A stretch of DNA of 64,000 nt from Rickettsia endosymbiont of Lasioglossum villosulum (GCF_964026455.1 NZ_OZ032152.1:806001-870000); one strand, 5' to 3'. Shown: positions 39,550-49,488, counted from the stretch's first letter. Numbers and translations are program-made. Notes: generated by a model from the sequence alone, not told the origin.

Positions 39550-41415
39550 ATGAAACAAGAAAAAAAGAAATTTGATGCCGAAGTCGGTAAGATTTTAAAT
39601 TTAATGATTCACTCTCTTTATAGTAATAAAGAGATTTTTATGCGGGAATTGATTTCTAATGCCTCTGATGCTTGTGATAAGCTGCGTTATCTATCCCAAA
39701 GTGAAGCTGAATTAGTAGCCGGTGACTCTAACTTTAAAATTACTGTTAAAGTCGATAAAAATAATGGTCAGGTTATCATCCGTGATAACGGAATCGGTAT
39801 GAATAAAGAGGATTTAATCGAGAATCTAGGCACTATTGCAAGATCGGGTACGGCAAATTTCCTTAAGAATCTCTCAGGTGATTCTAAAAAAGATAATATG
39901 CTAATTGGTCAGTTTGGCGTTGGTTTTTACTCAAGCTTTATGGTAGCTGATAAGGTCACTGTAACTTCAAGAAAAGCTGGCGAAGATAAAGTATATGTTT
40001 GGGAATCGGAAGGCGAAGGCGAATATATTGTATCAAGCTCAGATAGAGAATTTAGCAGAGGAACGGAAATCGCTCTACACATTAAAAAGGAAGAAGATAG
40101 TTTCCTTGATCATTTTAGATTAAAACATATAGTTAAAAGCTATTCCGATCATATAGCTGTGCCAATATATTTCTTTGATGAGGGGGATAATAACGAAATA
40201 CAACTAAATTCTGCATCAGCATTATGGACAAGATCAAAATCAGAAATTACCGAAGAGCAATATAAAGAATTCTATAAAAGCTTATCTTATGTGGTGGATG
40301 ATCCTTGGGTTACTATGCATAATAAAAATGAAGGAGCTATAGAGTTTACAAATCTGCTATTTATCCCATCAAGCAAAACTTATGATTTATTCCATCCTGA
40401 TCGCAAAAGACGAGTAAAATTATACATAAAAAGAGTATTTATTTCTGATGAGAATATTGATTTAATCCCATCATATCTAAGGTTTTTACGAGGAGTGGTA
40501 GATTCAGAGGATTTACCGCTGAATATAAGCCGTGAATCGTTGCAACATAATAACATACTTGAGAAAATTAAAAACGCTATTACTAAAAGAGTGCTAGGAG
40601 AACTTAAGAAAAAGAAAGAAGAGGCTATGGATGAATATAATAACTTTTGGGCTAATTTTGGTGGAGCTTTAAAGGAAGGGTTATGTGAGGCTACAACAGA
40701 TCATGAAAAGTTATTAGAAGTATGTATATTTAGAAGTGCCTTGCATAATAAAATGATTAGCCTTGATGAATATATAAAAGGCTTTAAAGATGGGCAGAAT
40801 ACTATATATTATTTAAGTGGTGATAATCCTGACAAACTACTTTCAAGCCCACAAATAGAGGGGTTATTAAGTAAAAATATCGATGTGTTATTATTTACCG
40901 ATACTGTTGATGATTTTTGGGTAAATGTTAATAGCGAATATAAAGGACATGCAATTAAGTCAGCTACAAGAAGCGATATTGATGTAGATCAAGCTACTTC
41001 ATCACCAGAAGAAAAAAATAAGGATGATAAAAAATCTGATGATGAATATAAATCATTAACTGATTACTTTAAAGAGATTTTAGGGAGTTTAGTTAAAGAT
41101 GTTAAGATATCTAAAAAACTGACTTCAAGCCCTGCTTGTCTTGCTGTTAGTGAAGCTGCTATGGATATTCGTATGGAGCGATTTTTGATCGAGCAGAAGC
41201 AAATAGCTGCTGCATCCGCTAAAAATCTAGAGCTGAATCCCAAAAATAAGATCATAGAAAAAATATTTAATGACTTAAAAGCGAATAATAAAAATAACGA
41301 GGAGCTAGTTAAGTTAATATTTGATCAAGCTTGTATTTTAGAGGGTGAACCGGTAGCAGATACAGGGGCTTTCTCAAAAAGACTTAATGATATTGTACAA
41401 AAAGCTATATTATAG
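39550..41415 (+). CDS. htpG: Molecular chaperone HtpG (Hsp90)
   Basis: 621 residues, normal for HtpG. The N-terminal GHKL ATPase domain is clear: [26 protein letters not shown] (motif N1), [27 protein letters not shown] (N2) and [17 protein letters not shown] (G2 lid). The middle domain holds [26 protein letters not shown] and [19 protein letters not shown] with the ATP-contacting Arg. The C-terminal dimerisation domain follows a charged [13 protein letters not shown] linker. Dimeric cytosolic chaperone. It appears intact and monocistronic, flanked by repeats on both sides. Confidence 0.98.
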   Translation: MKQEKKKFDAEVGKILNLMIHSLYSNKEIFMRELISNASDACDKLRYLSQSEAELVAGDSNFKITVKVDKNNGQVIIRDNGIGMNKEDLIENLGTIARSGTANFLKNLSGDSKKDNMLIGQFGVGFYSSFMVADKVTVTSRKAGEDKVYVWESEGEGEYIVSSSDREFSRGTEIALHIKKEEDSFLDHFRLKHIVKSYSDHIAVPIYFFDEGDNNEIQLNSASALWTRSKSEITEEQYKEFYKSLSYVVDDPWVTMHNKNEGAIEFTNLLFIPSSKTYDLFHPDRKRRVKLYIKRVFISDENIDLIPSYLRFLRGVVDSEDLPLNISRESLQHNNILEKIKNAITKRVLGELKKKKEEAMDEYNNFWANFGGALKEGLCEATTDHEKLLEVCIFRSALHNKMISLDEYIKGFKDGQNTIYYLSGDNPDKLLSSPQIEGLLSKNIDVLLFTDTVDDFWVNVNSEYKGHAIKSATRSDIDVDQATSSPEEKNKDDKKSDDEYKSLTDYFKEILGSLVKDVKISKKLTSSPACLAVSEAAMDIRMERFLIEQKQIAAASAKNLELNPKNKIIEKIFNDLKANNKNNEELVKLIFDQACILEGEPVADTGAFSKRLNDIVQKAIL

Positions 41416-41463
41416 CTTTTAACTTAATTAGTTTTAATGTAGAATGGTTGCGAATAGGTTAAC

Positions 41464-41554
41464 GTCATTGCGAGGAAAAATTGAAAATTTTGACGAAGCA
41501 ATCTCAGGATTATAAAACGAGATTGCCACGCTCCTTTTAGTCGCTCGCAATGAC
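41464..41554. repeat. Palindromic repeat, family B
   Basis: GTCATTGCGAGGAAAAATTG ... CGCTCGCAATGAC, with GACGAAGCAATCTCAGGA and GAGATTGCCACGC core blocks. Lies between htpG and hemA. Confidence 0.88.
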
Positions 41555-41593
41555 GGGATACATAAAAATTTTTCAAATAAGATAATAGGTTTA

Positions 41594-42838
41594 ATGTCTT
41601 ATTACGATACTATATTTAGCGATCATATAGATAAAATTAAAAATGAAGGAAGATATCGGGAATTTAAAGCCTTAAAAAGGCAAGCCGATAATTTTCCTTT
41701 CGCTATGTGCGATGATAAACAAATAGTCATGTGGTGTATCAATGACTATTTGGGTATGAGCAAGCATCCAAAAGTAGTGCAAGCTTCCATAGATGCATTG
41801 CTAAAATATGGCGTTGGTTCAGGCGGAACAAGAAATATCGGCGGTAATAATGTAGCTATTCTTGAGCTTGAGCAGGAGCTGGCAAGCTTGCATAACAAAG
41901 AAGCCTCCTTAGTCTTTACTTCCGGCTTTGTTGCAAATGACACAACCCTTGCAACACTTGCTAAAATTATGCCTGATCTTGTCTTTTTTTCCGATGAGCT
42001 AAATCACGCCTCGATCATTGCCGGCATTACCGGTTCTAAAGCCGAAAAGCACATATACAGACATTTAGACGTTAAGCATTTAGAAGAGCTGCTCCAATCA
42101 GTTGATGTTAATAGACCGAAAATAATCGTTTTTGAGTCGGCTTATTCCATGGACGGCTTCTTTTCTCCTGTTAAAGATATAATCAATTTAGCTAAAAAAT
42201 ATAATGCTTTAACCTTTATTGATGAAGTCCACACAGTAGGTTTATATGGCAAAACCGGTGCTGGTATTGCTGAGCTTCTTGATTGTAGCGATGAAATCGA
42301 CATTATCCAAGGAACGCTTGCCAAAGCATACGGTACTATCGGTGGTTATATCACCGCAAACCATAGCCTAATTGATACTATCAGATTAACAGCTTCCGGC
42401 TTCATTTTTACTACCTCACTGCCACCGGTAATTTCTACCGCTGCAACACATAGTATTAGGCATTTAAAAGAATCTAATCAAGAACGAAAAACACATCAGC
42501 AGGTGGTTAGCAAGCTTAAAAGCTCTTTTGACCGCTTTAACATCCCTTATCTTAAAAATGAAAGCCATATAGTGCCGATAATTATTGGTGATCCTATTAA
42601 GGCTGCCAAAGCTTCTAATATGCTGCTTAATGAGTATGGTATTTACGTTCAACACATCAATTTTCCAACAGTACCAAGAGGAACCGAACGCCTCCGAATT
42701 ATCCCAACTCCCGCACATACCGATGAAATGATCAACGACTTATCTACCGCCTTAGTGCAGATATTTGCTGCATTAAACATAGAATTATCTTCTACAAAAG
42801 AGTTAAATGATGAGATATATTTAAACCTTATTGCTTGA
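41594..42838 (+). CDS. hemA: 5-aminolevulinate synthase
   Basis: 414 residues of the alpha-oxoamine synthase family, PLP dependent. It condenses glycine and succinyl-CoA, the C4 (Shemin) route to haem used by alphaproteobacteria. Starts with YDTIFSDHIDKIKNEGRYREF; then WCINDYLGMSKHPKV, GVGSGGTRNIGGN, FSDELNHASIIAG, FIDEVHTVGLYG (PLP-interacting Asp and His) and the Schiff-base Lys in IIQGTLAKAYGTIGGY. HINFPTVPRGTERLRIIPTPAHT marks ALAS rather than KBL or BioF. Length is normal and no lesion was seen. Confidence 0.97.
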   Translation: MSYYDTIFSDHIDKIKNEGRYREFKALKRQADNFPFAMCDDKQIVMWCINDYLGMSKHPKVVQASIDALLKYGVGSGGTRNIGGNNVAILELEQELASLHNKEASLVFTSGFVANDTTLATLAKIMPDLVFFSDELNHASIIAGITGSKAEKHIYRHLDVKHLEELLQSVDVNRPKIIVFESAYSMDGFFSPVKDIINLAKKYNALTFIDEVHTVGLYGKTGAGIAELLDCSDEIDIIQGTLAKAYGTIGGYITANHSLIDTIRLTASGFIFTTSLPPVISTAATHSIRHLKESNQERKTHQQVVSKLKSSFDRFNIPYLKNESHIVPIIIGDPIKAAKASNMLLNEYGIYVQHINFPTVPRGTERLRIIPTPAHTDEMINDLSTALVQIFAALNIELSSTKELNDEIYLNLIA

Positions 42839-42883
42839 TCGGCTTGGCGTAATCAGTGATAACTTGGAAAATGCCTTGTATGT

Positions 42884-42971
42884 CATTCCTGCTTAAGGCT
42901 TGCTTGCGTGGATCGAGAGTCGCTCGCAATGACGACTCTCGATCCACGCAAGCAAGCCTTAAGCGGGAATG
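42884..42971. repeat. Near-perfect 39-bp inverted repeat
   Basis: Arm 42884-42922 and arm 42933-42971 are reverse complements over 39 bases with one mismatch (T opposite G, which can pair as U-G in RNA), separated by CTCGCAATGA. Outer ends CATTCCTGCTTAAGG relate to the arm at 22340-22361. It could act as a strong terminator after hemA. Confidence 0.9.
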
Positions 42972-43024
42972 AGATAAGAATTATCCAACAATGCCTTTTA
43001 CTCTTCATTTATTAGAATTATAAT

Positions 43025-43480
43025 ATGCATAAAAATGAGTTAATTTTTCAAAAGATAGATAATCCGGAATTGATAAAAGTTGCTAAAACTTTAAAAAATG
43101 AAGGGGTAGTTTTGCAAGAAAAAAACTATACTTATTTGAAAACCAGTAATGATTTTATTCATAAATTATATCCTTTAATTGCAGAGCATGAAGATTTGCA
43201 AAAACCTGATTATTTCAGTGAACAATGTGATATAGGTACTCATATTACTATAATTTATCCTAATGAAGAAGTAGTCATAAATGACCAAGACATTAATGTA
43301 ATACACTCCTTTGAAATAGAAGAATTAGCAAAAACGCAAACAGGAAATAAACAATATTACGTTTTAAAAGTTAGTTCACCCTCCTTGATTTCTCTAAGAA
43401 AAAAATATCAATTACCCCCACAACTAAGCTTTAAAGGTTATAAAGTAAGCTTGCATATAACTATAGCTACCAAGAAGTAA
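43025..43480 (+). CDS. Small 2H phosphoesterase-like protein
   Basis: 151 residues with two H-x-T-x motifs, HITI at 73-76 (GTHITIIYPNE) and HITI at 144-147 (SLHITIATKK), the catalytic signature of 2H phosphoesterases (LigT, cyclic phosphodiesterase, mammalian AKAP18-like). The two are about 70 residues apart and each lies in a predicted beta strand. The length is at the small end of the superfamily. Likely activity is cleavage of 2',3'-cyclic phosphate or a related RNA end or cyclic nucleotide, but the substrate cannot be told; some secreted 2H enzymes cleave 2-5A or ADP-ribose derivatives. No signal peptide. The second motif falls only 5 residues before the stop, so the protein ends abruptly but probably completely. 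Confidence 0.75.
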   Translation: MHKNELIFQKIDNPELIKVAKTLKNEGVVLQEKNYTYLKTSNDFIHKLYPLIAEHEDLQKPDYFSEQCDIGTHITIIYPNEEVVINDQDINVIHSFEIEELAKTQTGNKQYYVLKVSSPSLISLRKKYQLPPQLSFKGYKVSLHITIATKK

Positions 43481-43625
43481 TTTACATTTAGATATATTAG
43501 AAATATACTACTTAAATATCCGATATTTATGGAGTGTATATAGCTTTTAAGAAGAAGATTTTGCATATACTTCTACTTTTTTACTTTTTTCTAAATTAAC
43601 ACAAAATATATTTATTTTTTTCTGC

Positions 43626-43654
43626 TTGACTTTAAAAAGTATATTGAGTATTAA
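43626..43654 (+). promoter_or_regulatory. Possible sigma70 promoter
   Basis: TTGACT (43626-43631), 17-base spacer, TATTAA (43649-43654). Lies 45 bases before the small Lys-rich ORF at 43699 and could also serve the gene at 43881. Confidence 0.4.
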
Positions 43655-43698
43655 TTATTTTACAAAAAATTTAATCCATTTAAATAAAATTATTAAAT

Positions 43699-43839
43699 AT
43701 GTTTTCTTTTAACCTTAAAACTGCGTTTATTGAGCCTCTTAAACCTAATTCAAAAAACAAGGCTAACAAAACAAAAAAGAAAAAAAGTAAATCAAATAAG
43801 AATTTGCATATATCAGTTAAAATAACCAAAAAACTATAA
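43699..43839 (+). CDS. Possible small lysine-rich protein (46 residues)
   Basis: An ATG-to-TAA frame reading MFSFNLKTAFIEPLKPNS, then a block of mixed Lys/Asn/Ser (NKTKKKKSKSNKN) and ending HISVKITKKL. It has no recognised homologue. It lies in an otherwise gene-free 400-base stretch, downstream of a plausible promoter, and its Lys-rich make-up is protein-like, but chance is possible in AT-rich DNA. No Shine-Dalgarno is seen. Confidence 0.3.
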   Translation: MFSFNLKTAFIEPLKPNSKNKANKTKKKKSKSNKNLHISVKITKKL

Positions 43840-43880
43840 TAATAAAATAAACTTTTATTTAAATAAACATAATTACAAAT

Positions 43881-44603
43881 ATGCTTAATTTTAATCGTAC
43901 AAATGCGATTGTTAAACTTCTTAGAGATAATCCAGGGAAAAAATTTACCGGTCATGAAATTGCAGCATGGCTTGGAAACACATATCCTGAAGAGATTATA
44001 CGAAAAGAGCAAATGAGTAAAAATAAAATATTACTTGGTATTACCGATAAAGCAATTAGAAAGAAATTTGTTATTAAACTTATACAAAATGAATTTAATT
44101 CAAATTTTCGTACGGCTTTACAAAAGAAAGAACCGAAAATTAAAATAACCGATGAGTACCAACCTAAATATTATTATATTGATAAAATTGCTAACTATGA
44201 ATCTACAATACATAAAGAATTTGACCTTAAATCTATAGTTATCAAATTCCTTAGAGATAATTTAAACAAAGAATTTACTAATTCACAGATTGCAACTTCA
44301 ATTATTAATATGTACCCTGAAGAAGCAGAGCAAAAAGTGCAAATAAGCGATTATAAACTATCAAAGGAAGAAATAGCTATACTTTTACATAAAGAAGTAG
44401 ATTCATTATGTATGACCATACAAAAAATAGAGCCAAAAATCAAAATAATAGAAAATGGATGTTGGACTAAATATTGTTATATTGATAATACTGATAAAAT
44501 ATTTGATAAATTTAAAGTTATAAAAACACTTGAAAGCCATAAACAACAAGAATTTACGGCTCATGAAATGGCTCAATTATTACTAGGTACTAACTCTAGA
44601 TAG
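43881..44603 (+). CDS. Protein with tandem winged-helix-like units (HARE-HTH-like), probably truncated
   Basis: 240 residues built of the same unit repeated. Unit 1 (about 7-101) reads AIVKLLRDNPGKKFTGHEIA ... KEPKIKI ... KYYYID. Unit 2 (117-202) reads SIVIKFLRDNLNKEFTNSQIA ... IEPKIKI ... KYCYID. Unit 3 (210-240) reads FKVIKTLESHKQQEFTAHEMA and then stops. Each looks like a small winged helix with a terminal YxxID strand, of the sort found ahead of Mrr-type restriction nucleases and HARE-HTH domains; DNA binding is inferred. The third unit is cut after its recognition-helix region, so the gene was probably longer, perhaps with a C-terminal nuclease now lost. It is followed by a broken methyltransferase. 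Confidence 0.6.
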   Translation: MLNFNRTNAIVKLLRDNPGKKFTGHEIAAWLGNTYPEEIIRKEQMSKNKILLGITDKAIRKKFVIKLIQNEFNSNFRTALQKKEPKIKITDEYQPKYYYIDKIANYESTIHKEFDLKSIVIKFLRDNLNKEFTNSQIATSIINMYPEEAEQKVQISDYKLSKEEIAILLHKEVDSLCMTIQKIEPKIKIIENGCWTKYCYIDNTDKIFDKFKVIKTLESHKQQEFTAHEMAQLLLGTNSR

Positions 44604-44706
44604 TTATTAATTACAAAAGATGTATCCAAATTCATAACCAACAATAGAAATAGTTGATAATGATAAACTACAAGATATAATGTGTTAAACTTATTAATAT
44701 ATTATT

Positions 44707-45213
44707 ATGACCCTTATAGATTATCGGCATCAAGCCACTTTATATGCTCAAGCTTATTCTAAATTATACCTAAGCGGAACAGGATATTTAGCATTTCGTG
44801 ATATTCCAAATATAATAAAAAATCATATTACAGGTAATAAAGTATTAGATTATGGTTGCGGTGCAGGTAAGTCTACTATTTTTTTGAAGTCTTTAGGGTT
44901 AGATGTTACCGGAGTCGATATTAATGAAGAGATGATAAAAATAGCAAGCTCTAATGACCCTGTAGGAACATATAATCTAATAAAAAGCGGTAATATTCCG
45001 GCAGAAGATAATACATTCAATTTAGTTTTTTCTAGCTGGGTTATGATGGAGGTAGCAAGCAAAGAGTAGCTAACAAAGATTGCTAAAGAAATTGTACGAG
45101 TTCTAAAAAATGATGGTATCTTTATTATGCTAGTTTGTAATGAGAATACTTATAATAGAGATTGGCTATCGGAAAATACCGAATTCCCTGAAAATAAAAA
45201 CCATGTAATATAA
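44707..45213 (+). pseudogene. Class I SAM-dependent methyltransferase, interrupted by a stop codon and truncated
   Basis: The frame opens at ATG 44707 and contains motif I VLDYGCGAGKSTIFLKSLG, the acidic GVDINEEMIKIA, motif post-II GNIPAEDNTFNLVFSSWVMME. It stops at TAG 45067-45069. The same frame continues with LTKIAKEIVRVLKNDGIFIM, the usual motif III region, to a TAA at 45211-45213. One nonsense change thus breaks it, and the C-terminal substrate domain is short or missing. The substrate is unknown; it resembles small-molecule (UbiE/Methyltransf_11) enzymes more than DNA methylases. Confidence 0.85.
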
Positions 45214-45301
45214 CTACTTAGTTAATATTCTTTCATTTAAATTGACAAAATTTATTTATCCGCTAATTTGACAGTTAGGATTAATTAAAAAAAACACCCA
45301 T

Positions 45302-46339
45302 ATGTCTAAGCTTAGAGAACAAATTAGCCTCTCATCTAATGATCCATCAGGAATCGAAGAAATAAAAAAAGTTTTGTCAAAAGATAAAAAAGGAGAATGT
45401 TATAAAGAAATTTATTCGGATGACTTTAACTCAATAAATCATGATTTTCAAGATCCTCCTGGCAATAATTGTTTACTTATCGCTATAGCAGCAAAAAAAT
45501 ATAAAATAGCTGAGTTATTAATTGAGGATGCACGTGAAAAGCTTACTAATGAAGAATTCTTAGAATTTATTAATTATAGATATAATGACCCAACTAAAAA
45601 TTCAGTTAGAACAAATTGTTATATAAATACTTCATTAACTTTAGCAGCAAAACATGAACAATATGAATTAGTACAAAAGTTATTAAATGAGGGAGCTGAT
45701 CCTAATGGTACAGATCAATATGGTTTTACAGTATTAACTGTATTAACAATGCAGCTAGGATTAGTTTCACCGCCTAAAAATCAGCAAATAGTAGAAACCA
45801 TTAAATTATTGCAGGATAAAGGAGCTGACCTAAATCAGCTTGATAAATTTGAGCGTAATGCATCTTACTATTTAGAACATGATTTAAATTCCGGTGAAAT
45901 ACGTGGTAAAATTTTTACTGATTCTACTGTGGCAAGGATATTATCAATACGCAAGTTAAACAATATAAAAGAACTTGGGGAAACAGCAAGTATTTTAGGC
46001 AGTGGAGCAACAACAGCAGATGGAGCGATTTATGATTCTTTACATTGGGGACCAGGTGAATCAACAAAAAAAATAGAAGATTATACAGATGGACGTAGCC
46101 TTATTAAGTTTGATAAGGAAGAAAAGAAATTAAAATATTTAACCCCAAAAGAATTTTTTAAATATCCAGATAAAGATTACAAGAAACAATTTTTCCAAAC
46201 TGAAGAAGGACAAAATATTAAAAAAGAAGAACCGATAATAAAATTAATTGCATCAAACGTTCGTATTGCTCGTACAATTTCACATGCACAAAATATTAAA
46301 TCAGCATCTAATCAAAAATCTACAGGTATGAGCAGGTAA
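45302..46339 (+). CDS. Ankyrin repeat protein
   Basis: 345 residues. Ankyrin-type units are seen at about 53-80 (NNCLLIAIAAKKYKIAELLI), 108-137 (INTSLTLAAKHEQYELVQKLLNEGADPN) and 141-178 (GFTVLTVLTMQ ... IVETIKLLQDKGADLNQLD). The C-terminal 145 residues are not ankyrin-like: RKLNNIKELGETASILGSG, then HWGPGESTKKIEDYTDGRS and a Lys-rich end. No signal peptide. Rickettsial ankyrin proteins are frequently type IV-secreted effectors, which is a possible but untested role here. The gene is intact and follows the broken methyltransferase by about 90 bases. Confidence 0.85.
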   Translation: MSKLREQISLSSNDPSGIEEIKKVLSKDKKGECYKEIYSDDFNSINHDFQDPPGNNCLLIAIAAKKYKIAELLIEDAREKLTNEEFLEFINYRYNDPTKNSVRTNCYINTSLTLAAKHEQYELVQKLLNEGADPNGTDQYGFTVLTVLTMQLGLVSPPKNQQIVETIKLLQDKGADLNQLDKFERNASYYLEHDLNSGEIRGKIFTDSTVARILSIRKLNNIKELGETASILGSGATTADGAIYDSLHWGPGESTKKIEDYTDGRSLIKFDKEEKKLKYLTPKEFFKYPDKDYKKQFFQTEEGQNIKKEEPIIKLIASNVRIARTISHAQNIKSASNQKSTGMSR

Positions 46340-46361
46340 AATATTTTGTAGTATCGGACTC

Positions 46362-46467
46362 ATCATTGCGAGGAAATTACGAAGTAATTGACGAAGCAAT
46401 CTCAGGAGTTTTATATTGCTTTATGAGATTGCTGCGTCGGTTATTAAAATAACCTCCTCACAATGAC
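46362..46467. repeat. Palindromic repeat, family B
   Basis: ATCATTGCGAGGAAATTACG ... TAACCTCCTCACAATGAC, longer centre than the other copies. It lies between the convergent ankyrin and FadB-like genes, where its hairpin could terminate both. Confidence 0.8.
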
Positions 46468-46476
46468 AAAATATTT

Positions 46477-48624
46477 CTAAATAATCACTTTCAGCTTCTC
46501 TATTGTCTTAGAATCTTTAGCGAGTTCTAAAAATATTTCTCGTTCATATTCCATTAATTCTTCTTCATTTGTTTCATTATGCTTATCTATAATATTCTGG
46601 AACTTGGTAAGCACTTTATTTTGCAAATCATCATATTTTGATGTATCTATTTCTTTCGCTAGGTCTATTTTTGGCAAAGTAAGCTTATGAGGAGCTGGCA
46701 CTATTTTCTTAGGTAATTTTAACGCCAGTACTTCTTCTAAAATATAATGCTTATTCATATTTATAGAAATATTTTCTACACTATAATCTGCTTTAAAATA
46801 ATCCGCTGAACTTGATTTATTTTGTTCTAAAATATTTCTGATATTTCTAATTAATTTAGCTTTATCACCTTTGCTTCTTACAAACATTTCAGTAATTCCG
46901 CCCCAACCTGGAACTAAACTAACACCAAACTCCACAAGCCCGGAATTTAAATCCGCATTTGCAACAATATGGCTTGAATGCAGTAATATTTCACACCCAC
47001 CGCCAAGTGCTACACCTTTCGCAGCACTAATAATGTGAGCCGCAGAATATTTTAAATGCAGCATAGTTTGCTGCCCTACTTTCAGTAAATTCTCTAAGTC
47101 GTGGAAATTTTCATCTTCAATATAAGAAAGCAGCAGCTTTAAATCTGCCCCAGCTGAGAAATTATTACCTTGCGGGTAGATATATAGATGCTTCCCCTGC
47201 TCTTCTGCTTTTGTTGCTGATTCTTGAAGTAAATAGAACACATCATGATTTAGACAATTCATTTTCGTAGTAATAACAAAAACTAGATTTTCTTTATAAT
47301 CTAACAGCTTTGCCGAATCATTTTCTAAAACTATTTTACTTTCTTTTAAGATATCTTTATGGGCATTAAATTTCTGTTTATCGATTTTTTGATATTCTTT
47401 ATTTGCTAAATATGGCGGAATTGAATTTGCATTTTTCACTATTAAATCCCAGCTATTTTTAGTTTGTGAAGTTAGCAACTCGAATGGTCCATATTTCCAG
47501 CTATAGCCAAGTTTCATAGCCGCATCAATATCATAAATATTATCGTTAACAGATGGCACTAAACTTGCTAAATAAAGATAAAATTCTGTAATAATCTCAT
47601 TAAAAAACTTGCCATAAACCGAATTACTAGCAAGCAGCTCATCAAGATTATTAAATGAAATATCCGTTTTCTGGGCAGGCTTATAAGATAAATTATCTAT
47701 ATTTATAACTTCCTTAGTTTTTTTACCATTTGTTACTGATAAGCGATAAAAACCACCTCCCCCTTTACGTCCTATTAATTTTTGTTCTATCATCTTATCT
47801 AGCGAAGGTGTATTCACATATATTTTATGATAGGCATCATTGTTAGGCAGACTGGCAAGTAACGAGCTAGAAATTAGCTTCATCACATCATGACCAATTA
47901 GGTCATATAGCCCAAAAATTCCAGTACTTGGCAACCCTAAACATGAAGTAAAAATCTTATCTATCATCACAAAATCAAGCTTTTCAGCTATTGCTTTTCT
48001 AGCTACTAACTCAAGTAAAAAGCACCCTACTCTATTGGCAATAAAACCAGGCGTGTCGTTACATTTTACTATAGTCTTACCGAGCGTTTTCGTTAAAAAG
48101 CCTAAAACTCTGTCTATTATTTCAGATTTTACTATTGGATCGATGATTAGCTCAAGAAGCTCCATATATCTTGGCGGGTTGAAGAAATGCGTAATGACAA
48201 ACCGAGATTTAATATCATCTGGTAAGTTTTCTTTTAGCCTCTTAAGCGGCAGAGTAGAAGTGTTAGAGGCTATAATTGCATCTTTTTTAAGATAAGGAAT
48301 AATTTTGTTATATAATTGGTGTTTGATTTCTAATTTCTCAACAATAACTTCAATTACTAAATCACATTCCTTAATCAGATCTAAATTATGCTCTAAATTA
48401 CCGATAGTAATTAATTCCGCTTTATCAGGAAAAGTTAAAGGAGGCGGTTTTTGTTTATGCAAATTTTCTATAGCATTCTTTACTATTTTATTTGGGTCAT
48501 CTGAATTTTTATCAGCAATATCAAGCAATACAACTTGATGAGATGAATTAGCAATCAAAGCAGCGATCCCTGACCCCATCACCCCCGAACCTATAACACA
48601 AACCTTTTTTATTTCATTTTGCAT
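46477..48624 (-). CDS. 3-hydroxyacyl-CoA dehydrogenase / enoyl-CoA hydratase fusion protein
   Basis: 715 residues for fatty-acid beta-oxidation. The N-terminal NAD-binding domain starts [19 protein letters not shown] and includes [12 protein letters not shown] and [16 protein letters not shown]. The dehydrogenase helical domain follows ([34 protein letters not shown]). A second helical copy lies around 345-400 ([12 protein letters not shown]). The C-terminal 280 residues are a crotonase domain with the oxyanion-hole segments [13 protein letters not shown] and [14 protein letters not shown]. This dehydrogenase-first order is the reverse of E. coli FadB. The hydratase catalytic Glu positions were not checked residue by residue. 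The gene is intact and monocistronic between repeats. Confidence 0.93.
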   Translation of the reverse strand: MQNEIKKVCVIGSGVMGSGIAALIANSSHQVVLLDIADKNSDDPNKIVKNAIENLHKQKPPPLTFPDKAELITIGNLEHNLDLIKECDLVIEVIVEKLEIKHQLYNKIIPYLKKDAIIASNTSTLPLKRLKENLPDDIKSRFVITHFFNPPRYMELLELIIDPIVKSEIIDRVLGFLTKTLGKTIVKCNDTPGFIANRVGCFLLELVARKAIAEKLDFVMIDKIFTSCLGLPSTGIFGLYDLIGHDVMKLISSSLLASLPNNDAYHKIYVNTPSLDKMIEQKLIGRKGGGGFYRLSVTNGKKTKEVINIDNLSYKPAQKTDISFNNLDELLASNSVYGKFFNEIITEFYLYLASLVPSVNDNIYDIDAAMKLGYSWKYGPFELLTSQTKNSWDLIVKNANSIPPYLANKEYQKIDKQKFNAHKDILKESKIVLENDSAKLLDYKENLVFVITTKMNCLNHDVFYLLQESATKAEEQGKHLYIYPQGNNFSAGADLKLLLSYIEDENFHDLENLLKVGQQTMLHLKYSAAHIISAAKGVALGGGCEILLHSSHIVANADLNSGLVEFGVSLVPGWGGITEMFVRSKGDKAKLIRNIRNILEQNKSSSADYFKADYSVENISINMNKHYILEEVLALKLPKKIVPAPHKLTLPKIDLAKEIDTSKYDDLQNKVLTKFQNIIDKHNETNEEELMEYEREIFLELAKDSKTIEKLKVII

Positions 48625-48652
48625 AAACTACTCCTATTGGTTTTATTAAATG

Positions 48653-48769
48653 TGTCATCCCGTGGCTTGTCCACGGGATCCAGTAATTTTGTCACCCCGC
48701 GACTTGATCGCGGGGTCTCGTGTCACAGATTGCGTCCTAAGATACCGCGATCAAGTCGCGGTATGACAT
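48653..48769. repeat. Palindromic repeat, family C variant with doubled left arm
   Basis: GTCATCCCGTGGCTTGTCCACGGGATCCAG followed by GTCACCCCGCGACTTGATCG ... GATCAAGTCGCGGTATGACA. The second half matches the copy at 39421. It lies between the FadB-like and comF genes. Confidence 0.8.
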
Positions 48770-48777
48770 TATTGTGT

Positions 48778-49488
48778 CTAAGTCATTGCCACACTCACCA
48801 CTTTAACCTCTTTTGCTTCTGCTGCTCGCAATATTTTACTACATTCATTTATAGTAACACCCGTAGTAATTACGTCATCCACTAATAAAATTTTTTTTCC
48901 TATAATATTATGTTTTGTGTTAAATTTGATACTACCACTTATGTTGTTTTTACGTTGCCTTTTTGATAAAAAAGTTTGGGCTTTTGTCCATTTTGACTTA
49001 ATCAATATATCGGCTTTTACTGTAAGGTTCATAATTTTTGCTATTTCTTCTGCAAGAATATGAGGCGGGTTATACATCCGCAGTAACCTTTTAAACCTAT
49101 TCATCGGCACAGCTATGATTAAATCAACATCTTTTATATCTTCTAAATATCTATTACATAAAAGCTTTGCGAAAGTTTTAGCAAATATCGTTTTATCTTG
49201 ATATTTAAATTGATGAACTACTTTTTTGCTATATTCATTAAATTTAAATAGACTGCGAGCGAGATTATAATTAGGCTTTTTGCTATAACAACGTCCACAA
49301 ACTGCATTATCTAAGATTTTTACGCTAAATCTCTGACCACATATATTGCAATAAGGTTTTGCTATAAATTCTAATTTCTGCCAACAATCTCCACAAAACT
49401 CACCACTACTACTTAATATTTCTAAGCAGCTTAGGCATCTTTGCGGTAAAATATAATTTATTAAATAATTATAAGCCTTTACTAACAA
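48778..49488 (-). CDS. comF: ComF family phosphoribosyltransferase-like protein
   Basis: 236 residues. The N-terminal double zinc-ribbon has CLSCLE, CGDC, CNICGQ and CGRC pairs. The C-terminal PRTase domain carries the PRPP loop in GKKILLVDDVITTGVTINEC and the preceding DVDLIIAVPMNRFKRLLRMYNPPHILAEEIA. ComF proteins take part in uptake of transforming DNA in naturally competent bacteria; in Rickettsia the role is unknown. The start is a TTG at 49488, placed directly after the stop of the upstream broken gene, with no ATG available before the conserved LPQRCLSC. It is likely coupled to the upstream gene's transcription. Confidence 0.9.
   Translation of the reverse strand: MLVKAYNYLINYILPQRCLSCLEILSSSGEFCGDCWQKLEFIAKPYCNICGQRFSVKILDNAVCGRCYSKKPNYNLARSLFKFNEYSKKVVHQFKYQDKTIFAKTFAKLLCNRYLEDIKDVDLIIAVPMNRFKRLLRMYNPPHILAEEIAKIMNLTVKADILIKSKWTKAQTFLSKRQRKNNISGSIKFNTKHNIIGKKILLVDDVITTGVTINECSKILRAAEAKEVKVVSVAMT

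Noticed and set aside
43680..44012. Minus-strand 110-residue ORF rich in Phe/Leu
   Set aside because: Antisense of the Lys-rich and AT-rich leader and of the winged-helix gene; Phe runs mirror Lys codons.
48619..48885. Plus-strand ORF between the FadB-like and comF genes
   Set aside because: The first half translates a family C palindromic repeat and the second is antisense to comF.
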